In this document: positions 1 to 7,946 of the stretch, piece after piece
How the letters are laid out: the number at the start of each line of letters is the position of its first letter
Position numbering within the stretch: position 1 is the stretch's first letter
DNA from: Flavobacterium glycines
Lineage (GTDB): Bacteria > Bacteroidota > Bacteroidia > Flavobacteriales > Flavobacteriaceae
Assembly: GCF_900100165.1 (NCBI RefSeq)
Contig: NZ_FNEO01000001.1
Coordinates: 806,001 to 870,000, forward strand
DNA length: 64,000 nt
Direction: 5' to 3'
The notes under the pieces: model-generated
The model's database searches: none
The model's input: the letters and a program-made list of their open reading frames with translations, nothing else
What the model was told of the DNA's origin: nothing
Position numbers and translations under genes: made by a program

Positions 1-353
1 TATAGAGGACTTCCAGAGGGAAAAAATTCAAACTCATAAAGACTTAAATTTATAGCTCTAAAAACAACGATGTCTTCAACTTGTGCATTTAATTGGTCTC
101 TTAAAAACCCTTTCAATTCACCATCAATCCGTGATTCACTTGAGGAAGCATAAATTCTAGTACTTATCTCTGTATTATTTAAACTAATAAATGCTGAATC
201 ATCGGAATGAACCTTAAATTTAAAAGTTATTGCTCTATTTGGATCGGGAGCTTTGTAACTAAATTTGAAGAATAATTCTGAAGGATCTAAAGGGAATGCT
301 ATTTGTTTACCATCTCTTAAATCTTGCTTAAAAAGATTTCTAATGTATATCAT
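1..353 (-). CDS. Partial CDS, candidate restriction endonuclease (N-terminal part)
   Basis: An open frame starts with ATG at 353 and runs leftward through the window edge with no stop, so about 117 N-terminal residues are visible. It begins MIYIRNLFKQDLRDGKQIAF and ends near IVVFRAINLSLYEFEFFP; I see no signal peptide, transmembrane segment or recognisable catalytic motif in this part. It follows the upstream methyltransferase stop by only 34 bp on the same strand, so it is almost certainly in the same operon. Two cytosine methyltransferases and an XRE regulator need a nuclease partner, and this is the only open position for one. That role is inferred from context alone. The catalytic core, if any, lies outside the window. 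Confidence 0.55.
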   Translation of the reverse strand, partial: MIYIRNLFKQDLRDGKQIAFPLDPSELFFKFSYKAPDPNRAITFKFKVHSDDSAFISLNNTEISTRIYASSSESRIDGELKGFLRDQLNAQVEDIVVFRAINLSLYEFEFFPSGSPL

Positions 354-387
354 AAAAAACGGTTTTTATTTTTGGTATAGTTAAGTT

Positions 388-1599
388 TTATTTTGCTTTT
401 TGGTAAAATTTTTTAAAGGAAAAATATACCGATTCAGCTATTTTTTTTGCCATTAATGGTGGAACAGCATTACCAACTTGTACATAAGTTTCTTGCTGAT
501 TACCAATGAAAACAAAGTCGTCTGGAAAAGATTGTATTCTTGCTGCTTCTCTTACCGATAAAGTTCTGTCTTCTGTTGGATGAATGTACATATAACCATC
601 CATTCCAATATGTGCTAAAACAGTCCAAGATGGATTATTTTCAACTAATCGCTTAAGCCTATCTTTAAATATATCCTCTCTAAATGGAAGTATTTTTCTA
701 ACATCAGGAGGTAGATCCATATAGATACACCCTTGGTGCATATGAGCAAATACTTTTTTAGCCCTTTCATTTGTTAATCTACAGATATTATTTTTAACAG
801 TTTTGCCTGTTTTTTCTCGCATTAGTTTTTGAAATTGGTCTAGCTTTGTATGTTTACTATATTCTACTTCTGAAATTCTCCAATTGTCAGTAATCTTTGG
901 AAGGTCAGATATAGCACTTTTTACAGTAATATGTTTATCTAATTTTTCAATATCAATTTCTGAATCATTTGGGTTAATATTAAATTTCCCTTCTTTATAC
1001 CAATGGGTTATTTCAGGATATTTATAACCCATTCCCTTTTTAAATCCTACCAAAATCATTCTTCTTCGATTTTGTGGAACACCATAATTTACGCTATTTA
1101 ATACTTTGACCTCTTTAACTAATTCGTATTCAGGTAAATCACGCTCTATTATTTCTTTTACCGCATTGAATGTTGCTCCTTTATATTTTGTTAAAAATTG
1201 AGGAACATTCTCCATCACAAAAATATCTGGACGAAAAAAATCTACATAATTGAAATAATCTAGAAATAAATCATTTCTTGGGTCATTAGTAATATCTTTA
1301 TCATCATGATCTTTATAAACAGATTGTATTTTTGCATGACCAATTGTACTAAAAGTAGGACATGGAGGCCCCCCAATGATTAAATCTACTTTTTGTCCAT
1401 TCAGTAGTTTATTAAATTTTTCCGGTGGAACTTTACGAATATCTTCACAAATTGAAATGGAATCTTTAAAATTGTGTTTATGAGTTTCGATAGCTGATGG
1501 TTTATTGTCAATTCCACCAATGCATTTGAATTTACCTGTCATTTCAAATCCTTTAGCAAAACCACCCGCACCACAAAATAAATCTATAAAATTGTACAT
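388..1599 (-). CDS. DNA (cytosine-5-)-methyltransferase, first of two
   Basis: Transfers a methyl group from S-adenosylmethionine to C5 of cytosine in a specific DNA site. At 403 residues it is full length for the family. Motif I (DLFCGAGG) is at residues 6-13, the catalytic motif IV (GGPPCPTF) has its nucleophile at Cys80, motif VI (ENV) is at residue 130, motif VIII (QNRRR) is at about 176, and motif X (VGNAVPP) is near residue 380. The target-recognition region should lie between motifs VIII and IX, about residues 200-320. The gene is 41 bp downstream of a second C5 methyltransferase and 34 bp upstream of the truncated gene at the window edge. Activity is confident; the recognition sequence cannot be read from the sequence. 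Confidence 0.95.
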   Translation of the reverse strand: MYNFIDLFCGAGGFAKGFEMTGKFKCIGGIDNKPSAIETHKHNFKDSISICEDIRKVPPEKFNKLLNGQKVDLIIGGPPCPTFSTIGHAKIQSVYKDHDDKDITNDPRNDLFLDYFNYVDFFRPDIFVMENVPQFLTKYKGATFNAVKEIIERDLPEYELVKEVKVLNSVNYGVPQNRRRMILVGFKKGMGYKYPEITHWYKEGKFNINPNDSEIDIEKLDKHITVKSAISDLPKITDNWRISEVEYSKHTKLDQFQKLMREKTGKTVKNNICRLTNERAKKVFAHMHQGCIYMDLPPDVRKILPFREDIFKDRLKRLVENNPSWTVLAHIGMDGYMYIHPTEDRTLSVREAARIQSFPDDFVFIGNQQETYVQVGNAVPPLMAKKIAESVYFSFKKFYQKAK

Positions 1600-1640
1600 G
1601 TCTATTTTTAACTTTTTAGTAAAAACTATTTTTTAATTAT

Positions 1641-2843
1641 TTATAAAAATTTTTTTATGGCCTTAGCTATTTGTTGCGCCATTAAAGGAGGAACAGCATT
1701 ACCAACTTGTTTAAATTGATTTGTCCTAGAACCTTTGAAAACAAAATCGTCTGGAAAAGACTGAATTCTAGCAGCTTCACGAACCGTAAATGTTCTCTCT
1801 TGATTATAATCAGGGTGTATAAATAAATTACCATCTTTGTATAGATGAGCCACAACCGTTGTCCCAGGCAAATGCTTTTTTTGAACGGTATATCTATTAC
1901 CAAAATGTTTAGGATCATGATGCACTAAATCTGGTCTAACTTCAGCAAGATGTTTTAACTGCCATTCGTTCTTACTTAATAAATTATATCTTTTTCTATC
2001 AGCTTCATTATGATTTCTAGCTTCATGATTATACAATTTGTCAAAATTCATTTCACGAATTTTCTTTAAATATGAATTAAATTTATTTGGCTTAAAGTCT
2101 AGTTCATTTTTACCTTCACCAGGATAAAGTTTAGGTAAATCTGAAATAGCATCTTTAACAGTAATATATTTAGACAAATTTCCAATATCGTTTTTAGATT
2201 CCATTTCTGGACTATAATGAGTTTTTATAATATTATTATAAATGTCTTTTGCTTTAAAATTTAAATCTTTTCTAACTCCTATAATTATAACTCGTTTTCT
2301 TATTTGTGGAACACCATAGTGAACTGAGTTAAGTAAAATTGTGTCTTTATCGTCACATACATCATAAAATTTCGACATTTCCGCAATGATTTCCGGAAAA
2401 AGAAGTTTACCATTTGGTTTGGCAGAAAGTAACCCTGAAACATTTTCAAATACAAAAACTTTAGGCATATACTTTTCTAATATATTTAAGTAATTTTGAA
2501 ACAAATAGTTTCTTGGATCGTCTTTCATTGAATTGGGATCTTGAGCTCTTCCTACAGACGAGAAGCTTTGGCAGGGAGGACCTCCAACCAAAACATCTAT
2601 TTTTTTATCTTCTAAAATATTATCAATTTTGATATTGGTTTCTTCTTTTGTTAAATCTCCACAAATAACTGATTGTTCAACAATTTCATTTGAATATTTA
2701 TAAAAACGCATTCTTTCCTTTAATGTAAGGCAAGCTGCTTCATCAAAATCGACATGTACTATAGATTCAAAATTTTCTTTATAAAAGCCTTCACTAAATC
2801 CACCACATCCTGCGAATAAATCTATAAAAGTATGTTTACTCAT
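1641..2843 (-). CDS. DNA (cytosine-5-)-methyltransferase, second of two
   Basis: A second complete m5C methyltransferase of 400 residues. Motif I is DLFAGCGGFSEGF at residues 8-20, motif IV is GGPPCQSFSSVG with catalytic Cys91, motif VI is ENV, motif VIII is QIRKR, motif IX contains the VREAARIQSFP block, and motif X is VGNAVPP near the C-terminus. It resembles its neighbour in the catalytic motifs but differs strongly in the variable region, about residues 200-330, so the two probably recognise different sequences or strands. It lies 63 bp after the XRE regulator gene and 41 bp before the other methyltransferase, which implies one transcript. Two linked m5C methyltransferases are known from type II systems with asymmetric sites, where each modifies one strand. 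Confidence 0.95.
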   Translation of the reverse strand: MSKHTFIDLFAGCGGFSEGFYKENFESIVHVDFDEAACLTLKERMRFYKYSNEIVEQSVICGDLTKEETNIKIDNILEDKKIDVLVGGPPCQSFSSVGRAQDPNSMKDDPRNYLFQNYLNILEKYMPKVFVFENVSGLLSAKPNGKLLFPEIIAEMSKFYDVCDDKDTILLNSVHYGVPQIRKRVIIIGVRKDLNFKAKDIYNNIIKTHYSPEMESKNDIGNLSKYITVKDAISDLPKLYPGEGKNELDFKPNKFNSYLKKIREMNFDKLYNHEARNHNEADRKRYNLLSKNEWQLKHLAEVRPDLVHHDPKHFGNRYTVQKKHLPGTTVVAHLYKDGNLFIHPDYNQERTFTVREAARIQSFPDDFVFKGSRTNQFKQVGNAVPPLMAQQIAKAIKKFL

Positions 2844-2906
2844 TTTTTAACTTAATATTTTTTTATTTGACATTATTTTAAATAAAAATCTCAAATTTTT
2901 ATTCTC

Positions 2907-3194
2907 TTAATTGGAATTTTTTATTTTTAATTCTGCTACTTTTAATATTTCACTTGGGTTATCTTCTTTTTGTACTAATTCACAAACTTGGTCAGCCAAC
3001 CAAATTGTAAATAATTCTTTTTCATTCGTCTGAAATAACTTGGCTAGTGAGGGAATGTGTTCCCTTTTTGCCTTTCTTTCACCTCGTTCAATCTTACTTA
3101 GCATAGCGGTATCCATTTCCAAAATGCTAGCTATTTGTCTTTGTAAGAGCTGGTTTTGCTCTCGCAATTGCTTTATGTGTTCTCCAAAGTTCAT
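2907..3194 (-). CDS. XRE-family HTH regulator, R-M controller-like
   Basis: A 95-residue protein whose first 60 residues form a Cro/C1-type helix-turn-helix: IKQLREQNQLLQRQIASILE, then the recognition helix and the SKIERGERK segment typical of XRE proteins. The C-terminal 35 residues are predicted helical and may mediate dimerisation. It is the first gene of the minus-strand run leading into the two methyltransferases. In type II restriction-modification loci small XRE controllers (C proteins) delay endonuclease expression during establishment in a new host, and position and size fit that role here. Similar proteins also appear beside methyltransferases without a proven controller function, so the DNA-binding call is sure and the controller role is inferred. 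Confidence 0.85.
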   Translation of the reverse strand: MNFGEHIKQLREQNQLLQRQIASILEMDTAMLSKIERGERKAKREHIPSLAKLFQTNEKELFTIWLADQVCELVQKEDNPSEILKVAELKIKNSN

Positions 3195-3326
3195 ACTACA
3201 TTAATTGACTTGTCAAATTTTGTCTAATATAAAACGTTGCTAACAACAACCCAATAAGGACAAAGAATAGTTATTCACAAATTTTTGGAATGTTGAAAAC
3301 AAGTATTTTTGGTTTAAGGAAAACCT

Positions 3327-3466
3327 AGCCCTGACCGCAGTGGTACTCCTGATGCAGGAGGCTTGTGATTTTTTCTTGTGCCAAAAGAGCGACCGCAGGA
3401 AGCTCCTTTTTGGCACTTAGAAAAATACAAGACTACAAATCAGAGTGTAGCGAAGGGCAGGAACAG
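3327..3466. repeat. Composite palindromic intergenic repeat, copy A
   Basis: A long imperfect inverted repeat. The core arms 3362-3390 and 3402-3431 (GTGCCAAAAGAGC against GCTCCTTTTTGGCAC) leave an 11-base loop, and the flanks AGCCCTGACCGCAGTGG and TGTAGCGAAGGGCAGG are partly complementary. It is non-coding. The flank wording matches the element at 60193-60275 read on the other strand, so both look like members of one dispersed family. No transposase is present. Confidence 0.6.
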
Positions 3467-3496
3467 CTTCTTAATACTATTTTAAACAATCAGTTT

Positions 3497-3602
3497 GTCA
3501 TTGCGCGGGAGAGGAATCACATCTAGTATATCGATTCCAATTGTTCCGGACTTGTTTTAGTGCGATTGCTTCGTTCCGATAGTTATCGGAACTCGCAATG
3601 AC
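3497..3602. repeat. Intergenic inverted repeat ending GTCATTGCG / CGCAATGAC
   Basis: The ends GTCATTGCG (3497-3505) and CGCAATGAC (3594-3602) are exact inverted repeats. Inside is a 9-bp stem with a two-base loop, GTTCCGATA-GT-TATCGGAAC. Elements with these ends are common non-coding repeats in Flavobacterium-type genomes. No coding potential is visible. Confidence 0.6.
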
Positions 3603-3736
3603 GTTTGTGGTTATGTTCTGTTGTAAACCTTTGTGTAATTATAACTCGCTGTTAATGTTTTGTTTAGTTTTTTTAGCTTGAAAAAAAAATTGTTTTGAAC
3701 AGTGATTTGGCACGTCATAAACGTATATCCAACACT

Positions 3737-3805
3737 TTATGGTAATATCCTATAATATTCTGAAAAAATCTCATAGGAAATCGTTGTAGTTTTGGGATAA
3801 ATTTG
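3737..3805 (+). promoter_or_regulatory. Candidate AraC-type activator site and promoter of the symporter operon
   Basis: TTATGGTAATATCCTATAA (3737-3755) matches the sequence at 7731-7749 at 18 of 19 positions. Exactly 61 bp from the motif start is TAAATTTG (3798-3805), a perfect Bacteroidota -7 element (TAnnTTTG). No TTTG is found at the expected -33 position, as expected for an activator-dependent promoter. The nearby AraC-family gene is the obvious regulator. Binding is inferred; the shared motif and spacing are read directly. Confidence 0.65.
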
Positions 3806-3814
3806 TAAAATCAT

Positions 3815-3840
3815 CAATAAGTTGTACGATATACTTATTG
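3815..3840. promoter_or_regulatory. Inverted repeat in the symporter leader
   Basis: CAATAAGT (3815-3822) and ACTTATTG (3833-3840) form an exact 8-bp inverted repeat with a 10-base spacer, just after the predicted -7 element and 37 bp before the symporter start codon. It could be an operator or a leader hairpin. No matching copy was seen before the isomerase-like gene. Confidence 0.35.
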
Positions 3841-3877
3841 TTGAGGAGAATTGAATTTAAAATCCCATCTTTAATAA

Positions 3878-5434
3878 ATGAAAAATTTACCATTATTAGA
3901 TATCGCTATTATTGTACTCTATTTGATTGCAATGGTGGGCGTGGGAATTTATTTCTCCAGAAAAAACGAAAGTTCAGAGCAGTACACTAAAGCCTCCGGT
4001 AAGATTCCGGGCTGGGCAATTGGACTGTCTATTTATGCTACATTTTTAAGCAGTAATACTTTTTTAGGGGTTCCCGGAAAGGCGTTTGGAGGGAATTGGA
4101 ATGCTTTTGTTTTTAGTATTTCGATGCCATTTGCAGCCTGGGTGGCGGCTAAATATTTTGTGCCGTTTTACCGCAGCACGGGAGAAGTTTCGGCTTATAC
4201 TAATTTAGAAAAGCGTTTTGGTCCCTGGGCAAGAACCTATGCTGTGGTTTGTTTTCTGCTGACACAAATTACCAGAATGGGTTCGGTGTTTTTTGGAATT
4301 TCCCTTACACTGCAAGCCTTAACGGGTTTTAGTATGGAAACCATTATGTTGGTTACCGGTATTTGTATTGTGATTTATACGGTATTGGGTGGAATCGAAG
4401 CGGTGATTTGGACCGAAGTGGTTCAGGCTGTTTTGAAAACAGCGGGTGCTTTATTGATTTTGTATTTGATTGTTTCAAAAATGCCGGGTGGTGTTTCTAA
4501 GATAATTGAGATCGGTCAGCAAAGCGATAAGTTTAGTCTGGGTAGCTTTGCACCTGATTTTACCACTTCTACTTTTTGGGTGGTATTGTTATATGGGTTT
4601 TTTATCAACCTGAATAATTTTGGGATGGACCAGAATTATGTACAGCGTTATCATGCTTCGTCTTCGGCTAAAGAGGCTTCAAAGTCAATTTGGTTGTGTG
4701 TTTGGATGTTTGTTCCGGTTTCGTTGGTTTTCTTTGTGATTGGTTCTTGTTTGTTTGCTTACTATCAAACGACGCCTTCCTTAATCGAGCCAATTAAACT
4801 ACAGGCAGCTGTAGAGCATCTTGGAGCAACGGCTTCTCAAATTGATATTGCCAATTATGCAAAAACATTACAACCATCAGATTATGGTGATAAGGTGATG
4901 CCTAATTTCATGGTCAACATGATTCCTACGGGTTTATTGGGACTAATAGTTTCGGCAATATTGTCGGCGGCTATGAGTACCATTAGTTCCGGAATGAATG
5001 CTTCGGCAACAGTGTTTTCAGAGGATATCTACAAGCGTTATTCGAAGAAAAAAATCAGCGACAAACAAAATATGCGTTTGCTGTATATCGGAACCGTTTT
5101 GTTTGGATTGGGCGGAATGGCCTGTGGTATCGCGATGATTGGGGTAAAAAGTATTCTGGATATCTGGTGGCAATTGTCAGGGATTTTTGCAGGAGGAATG
5201 CTGGGGCTTTTCCTTTTGGGTATTATCAGTAAAAAATCAGGAAATACCGAGGCTATGGCTGCAACGATTATAGGAATTATGGTGATTCTTTGGTTGTCGC
5301 TTTCGAGTCTGATTCCGGATCAATATGATTTTTTAAGAAGTCCGCTTCATGCGAATATGGTGATCGTGATAGGAACATTGTCGATTTATCTGACTGGAGC
5401 AACTATAGCAAAATTTAGAAGCGTAAAAGCTTAA
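3878..5434 (+). CDS. Sodium:solute symporter (SSS family)
   Basis: A 518-residue inner-membrane carrier with about 13 hydrophobic segments, of normal length for the SSS family (sodium/glucose, proline and sialate carriers). It starts in the usual way with an N-terminal membrane helix (LDIAIIVLYLIAMVGVGIYF), then SRKNESSEQYTKASGKIPGW, and carries the family block YTVLGGIEAVIWTEVVQ near residues 165-182. It should couple sodium entry to uptake of a sugar or sugar acid. The DapA-family aldolase gene follows after 34 bp, so the two are probably co-transcribed, and an activator motif upstream is shared with the isomerase-like operon. The substrate cannot be told from sequence; a sialate-type or deoxy-keto-acid substrate is possible because of the aldolase neighbour. 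Confidence 0.92.
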   Translation: MKNLPLLDIAIIVLYLIAMVGVGIYFSRKNESSEQYTKASGKIPGWAIGLSIYATFLSSNTFLGVPGKAFGGNWNAFVFSISMPFAAWVAAKYFVPFYRSTGEVSAYTNLEKRFGPWARTYAVVCFLLTQITRMGSVFFGISLTLQALTGFSMETIMLVTGICIVIYTVLGGIEAVIWTEVVQAVLKTAGALLILYLIVSKMPGGVSKIIEIGQQSDKFSLGSFAPDFTTSTFWVVLLYGFFINLNNFGMDQNYVQRYHASSSAKEASKSIWLCVWMFVPVSLVFFVIGSCLFAYYQTTPSLIEPIKLQAAVEHLGATASQIDIANYAKTLQPSDYGDKVMPNFMVNMIPTGLLGLIVSAILSAAMSTISSGMNASATVFSEDIYKRYSKKKISDKQNMRLLYIGTVLFGLGGMACGIAMIGVKSILDIWWQLSGIFAGGMLGLFLLGIISKKSGNTEAMAATIIGIMVILWLSLSSLIPDQYDFLRSPLHANMVIVIGTLSIYLTGATIAKFRSVKA

Positions 5435-5468
5435 TTCATTATAATAAAAAAGAGAAAATAGAATAACG

Positions 5469-6389
5469 ATGAACAATTCAAAAAAAGGATTTATTCCGGT
5501 AATGTTAACGCCATTTCATAATGATGGAAGCATTGATTACAAAACACTGACTGCTTTAACTGAAATGTACTTAAAGTCCGGTGTTACTGGTTTATTTGCC
5601 AATTGTTTGTCGAGTGAGATGTTTGAATTATCAGAAGCAGAACGTCTTCAGGTAACCAAACATGTGGTTGATGTAGTGGCTGGTCAGGTGCCCATTGTAG
5701 CTACAGGAACTTTTGAAGGAACAATTCAGCAACAGGCTGATTTTACCAATAAAATTTACGGAACAGGAATCGATGCTGTGATTTTAATTTCGGGTTTATT
5801 GGCTAAAGAAAATGATTCTGATGAAGTTTTTGTTAATAATGTACATCAGTTATTGGATTTGACTCCGGGAGTTCCAACAGGATTCTACGAATGTCCGGTG
5901 CCTTATAAAAGAGTATTGTCGGCTTCACAATTAGAGGATTTTGTCAATACAGGAAGAGTAATTTATCATAAAGACACCAGCTTAGATATCAATCAGATTA
6001 AGGCTAAACTGAGTGTGGTAAAAAATCCTGAATTCGGTTTGTATGATGCGTATATGGTACATGCCATCGAGTCGTTAAAAGCAGGTTCAGCAGGATTGTC
6101 GTGTATTCAGGGGAATTTCTTTCCTGAACTGATTGTCTGGATTTGCGATAATTATAATGATGCCTCTAAGGCTGATGAATTAGCGGCGGTGCAACAATTT
6201 TTAGTGACAAACATGGGTGTTATGCACGATGTGTATCCTATTGTGGCTAAATATACGTTACAACAAAGAGGTTTGTCTATTTCTAATTTTACACGCAGAG
6301 AAGTAGGTGATTTTACTCCAATTGTAAAAAATGCAGTGGATCAACTGCAAAAAGAGTACGATATTCTCCAGAATGAGTTGTCATTCTAG
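5469..6389 (+). CDS. Dihydrodipicolinate synthase / N-acetylneuraminate lyase family aldolase
   Basis: A 306-residue TIM-barrel class I aldolase. It shows the N-terminal TPF..DGSID segment, the catalytic Tyr140 (GFYECPVPY) and the Schiff-base Lys168 (VIYHKDTS). Members cleave or form 2-keto acids with pyruvate as the nucleophile. The usual substrate-binding T(T/S)GE loop is altered to NCLSSEMFELS at residues 45-55, so the acceptor is probably neither the lysine-pathway semialdehyde nor plain sialic acid. It is co-transcribed with the upstream symporter. No sialate epimerase or mutarotase gene is nearby, which argues against a sialic-acid role. Likely task: splitting a 2-keto-3-deoxy sugar acid into pyruvate and an aldehyde, an inference from family and context. 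Confidence 0.88.
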   Translation: MNNSKKGFIPVMLTPFHNDGSIDYKTLTALTEMYLKSGVTGLFANCLSSEMFELSEAERLQVTKHVVDVVAGQVPIVATGTFEGTIQQQADFTNKIYGTGIDAVILISGLLAKENDSDEVFVNNVHQLLDLTPGVPTGFYECPVPYKRVLSASQLEDFVNTGRVIYHKDTSLDINQIKAKLSVVKNPEFGLYDAYMVHAIESLKAGSAGLSCIQGNFFPELIVWICDNYNDASKADELAAVQQFLVTNMGVMHDVYPIVAKYTLQQRGLSISNFTRREVGDFTPIVKNAVDQLQKEYDILQNELSF

Positions 6390-6800
6390 TTTATATATTT
6401 TGGTTAGTGTTAGTGATTATTAAGTCGTCTGTTCGATTGTTTTTGTGCAATGTCCTCTCCTCCCATTTTTTGGGCATTGCATAGGGATGTAAGAGTCTTT
6501 TTTGACCATAATTTGGGCTCTGAATACAATTTCTGTACAGAAGTTTTTCGGGCAGATGGGTTAATAATTGTTTTTGTTATGAATGCACTAATTGTTTTTT
6601 TATAATCTTTGTGTTGAAAATTAACGCAGATGCAGAGATTATTTTTGGAACACAGATTAGAGAAATAAAAGAAATTTAAAAAAATAACTTAGCGTTTCTT
6701 TGCAGTTTTCTCTGTGAATCTTTGTGAGAACAATTCCGGTTTCGTCTATTTTCTTTTATCTATTTTCTTGCCTCTTTTCTCTTGCTTCTTGTTTCTCCTT
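6390..6800. other. Intergenic stretch without a gene
   Basis: The region between two convergent genes holds no credible ORF. A weak hairpin (TGCAATG 6446-6452 with CATTGCA 6475-6481, 22-base loop) follows the aldolase gene but lacks a T run. The rest is AT-rich and carries degenerate phrases such as CTTAGCGTTTCTTTGCAG that look like eroded intergenic repeat text. Confidence 0.5.
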
Positions 6801-7676
6801 TCAATTCGACAAATACCTTTTCTTGTATTCCATAGGTGTAATTCCGGCTACTTTTTTAAAATGGCGGTAAAAATTGGAAACATTATTAAAACCGCATTCA
6901 AAACAAATCATTTCAGTAGGGATTTTGTTTTCAATCAGCAGCCTGCAGGCATGACTGATGCGGATTTCTATTAGAAAATCATAATAAGTTTTCTTGGTCA
7001 TCAGTTTGAAGTAACGGCAAAAAGAGGTCACACTTAAGTTGCTGAATGCCGCAATTTCCTGCAGCGTGATTTCTTTTTTATAATTCGAAAGTGTATAACT
7101 GCATATTTTATTGAGTCTTATAGAGTCCGATTCGTTCGACTGATAAAAAGCGTGTGAAGAAGTAATTTCGGTATATTCTTCGGTTTCCGACAGAATTTTT
7201 AAGATATTCAGCAGGATAATTAACTTATCAATCTGATTTACATTAGGCGCTTTTTTCATTAACTCAATCAATTCTTCTTTGGCTTTTCCGTTGAAAATCA
7301 TTCCTTTTTTCGCCTTATCGAATAGTTTCGGAAGCATAAATGATTCCGGCAGGTTTATAAAATCTTTGCCTAAACAATCGGGTAAAAAGTGAATTACGAT
7401 GGCTTCCACATCAAGAGCGGAATTGTTTTGATAATACTCTTCATGACAACGCCAGGTATGAGGCAGGTTTTCGCCAAGCAAAATAACTTCTCCGGAGCTG
7501 AAATTACTGATGTTGTCACCAATAAAGCGCACTCCTTCACCCTTAGCAACAAAGTGCAATTCGAGTTCAGGGTGGTAATGCCACAGCTTTCCAAAATTAG
7601 GTTTCTTATCATGTCTGACTTCAAAGGAACTTTGGATGCTGGTGGGTACTTTATGGAATAACGGCTTCATATACAA
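6801..7676 (-). CDS. AraC-family transcriptional regulator with cupin sensor domain
   Basis: A 291-residue regulator. The N-terminal half (about residues 15-110) is a cupin-like ligand-binding domain containing LWHYHPELELHFVAKGEG and the metal-type histidine spacing of the AraC_binding fold. The C-terminal 100 residues are two helix-turn-helix motifs (EITLQEIAAFSNLSVTSFCR and the CFECGFNNVSNFYRHFKK block) ending in the usual GITPMEYKKRY. It lies between the symporter/aldolase pair and the isomerase-led operon and is divergent from the latter. The shared 19-bp motif at 3737 and 7731 is its likely binding site; the 7731 copy also lies 55 bp upstream of this gene's own start, so it may autoregulate. 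The effector is unknown, presumably the sugar or an intermediate. Confidence 0.92.
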   Translation of the reverse strand: MYMKPLFHKVPTSIQSSFEVRHDKKPNFGKLWHYHPELELHFVAKGEGVRFIGDNISNFSSGEVILLGENLPHTWRCHEEYYQNNSALDVEAIVIHFLPDCLGKDFINLPESFMLPKLFDKAKKGMIFNGKAKEELIELMKKAPNVNQIDKLIILLNILKILSETEEYTEITSSHAFYQSNESDSIRLNKICSYTLSNYKKEITLQEIAAFSNLSVTSFCRYFKLMTKKTYYDFLIEIRISHACRLLIENKIPTEMICFECGFNNVSNFYRHFKKVAGITPMEYKKRYLSN

Positions 7677-7730
7677 TAGGTTTGAAATGATTTGGCTAAA
7701 TTAGTGTAATTTTTACAATTGCGAATGTTT

Positions 7731-7799
7731 TTATGATAATATCCTATAAATAGTTGCAAATAAATAATAAGATTGAAAAGCTAATTTTCAGCATATTTG
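7731..7799 (+). promoter_or_regulatory. Candidate AraC-type activator site and promoter of the isomerase-led operon
   Basis: TTATGATAATATCCTATAA (7731-7749) differs from the motif at 3737-3755 by one base. CATATTTG (7792-7799), one mismatch from TAnnTTTG, begins exactly 61 bp after the motif start, the same distance as at the symporter promoter. The leader to the ATG at 7947 is about 140 bases and contains a TTTGAA/TTCAAA inverted repeat at 7889-7907. Confidence 0.65.
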
Positions 7800-7946
7800 A
7801 ATATAGGCTGCAATCGTTTCAATTTTGAATTGGGGTTGCTGGTTTAAGGGAAATAAATAACTAATAATAATAGCGTATCACAAAACAGTTTGAATGTAAA
7901 GTTCAAATTGTCTTTGTGTTTTATTGCTTATAAATAACTTAAAAAT

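Noticed and set aside
3878..6389. Sialic-acid uptake and lyase operon (symporter plus DapA-family aldolase)
   Set aside because: No epimerase, mutarotase, kinase or sialidase gene is nearby, and the substrate loop differs from sialate lyases (NCLSSEM instead of the usual T(T/S)GE type).
6446..6481. Terminator after the aldolase gene
   Set aside because: The stem is only 7 bp with a 22-base loop and there is no T run after it.
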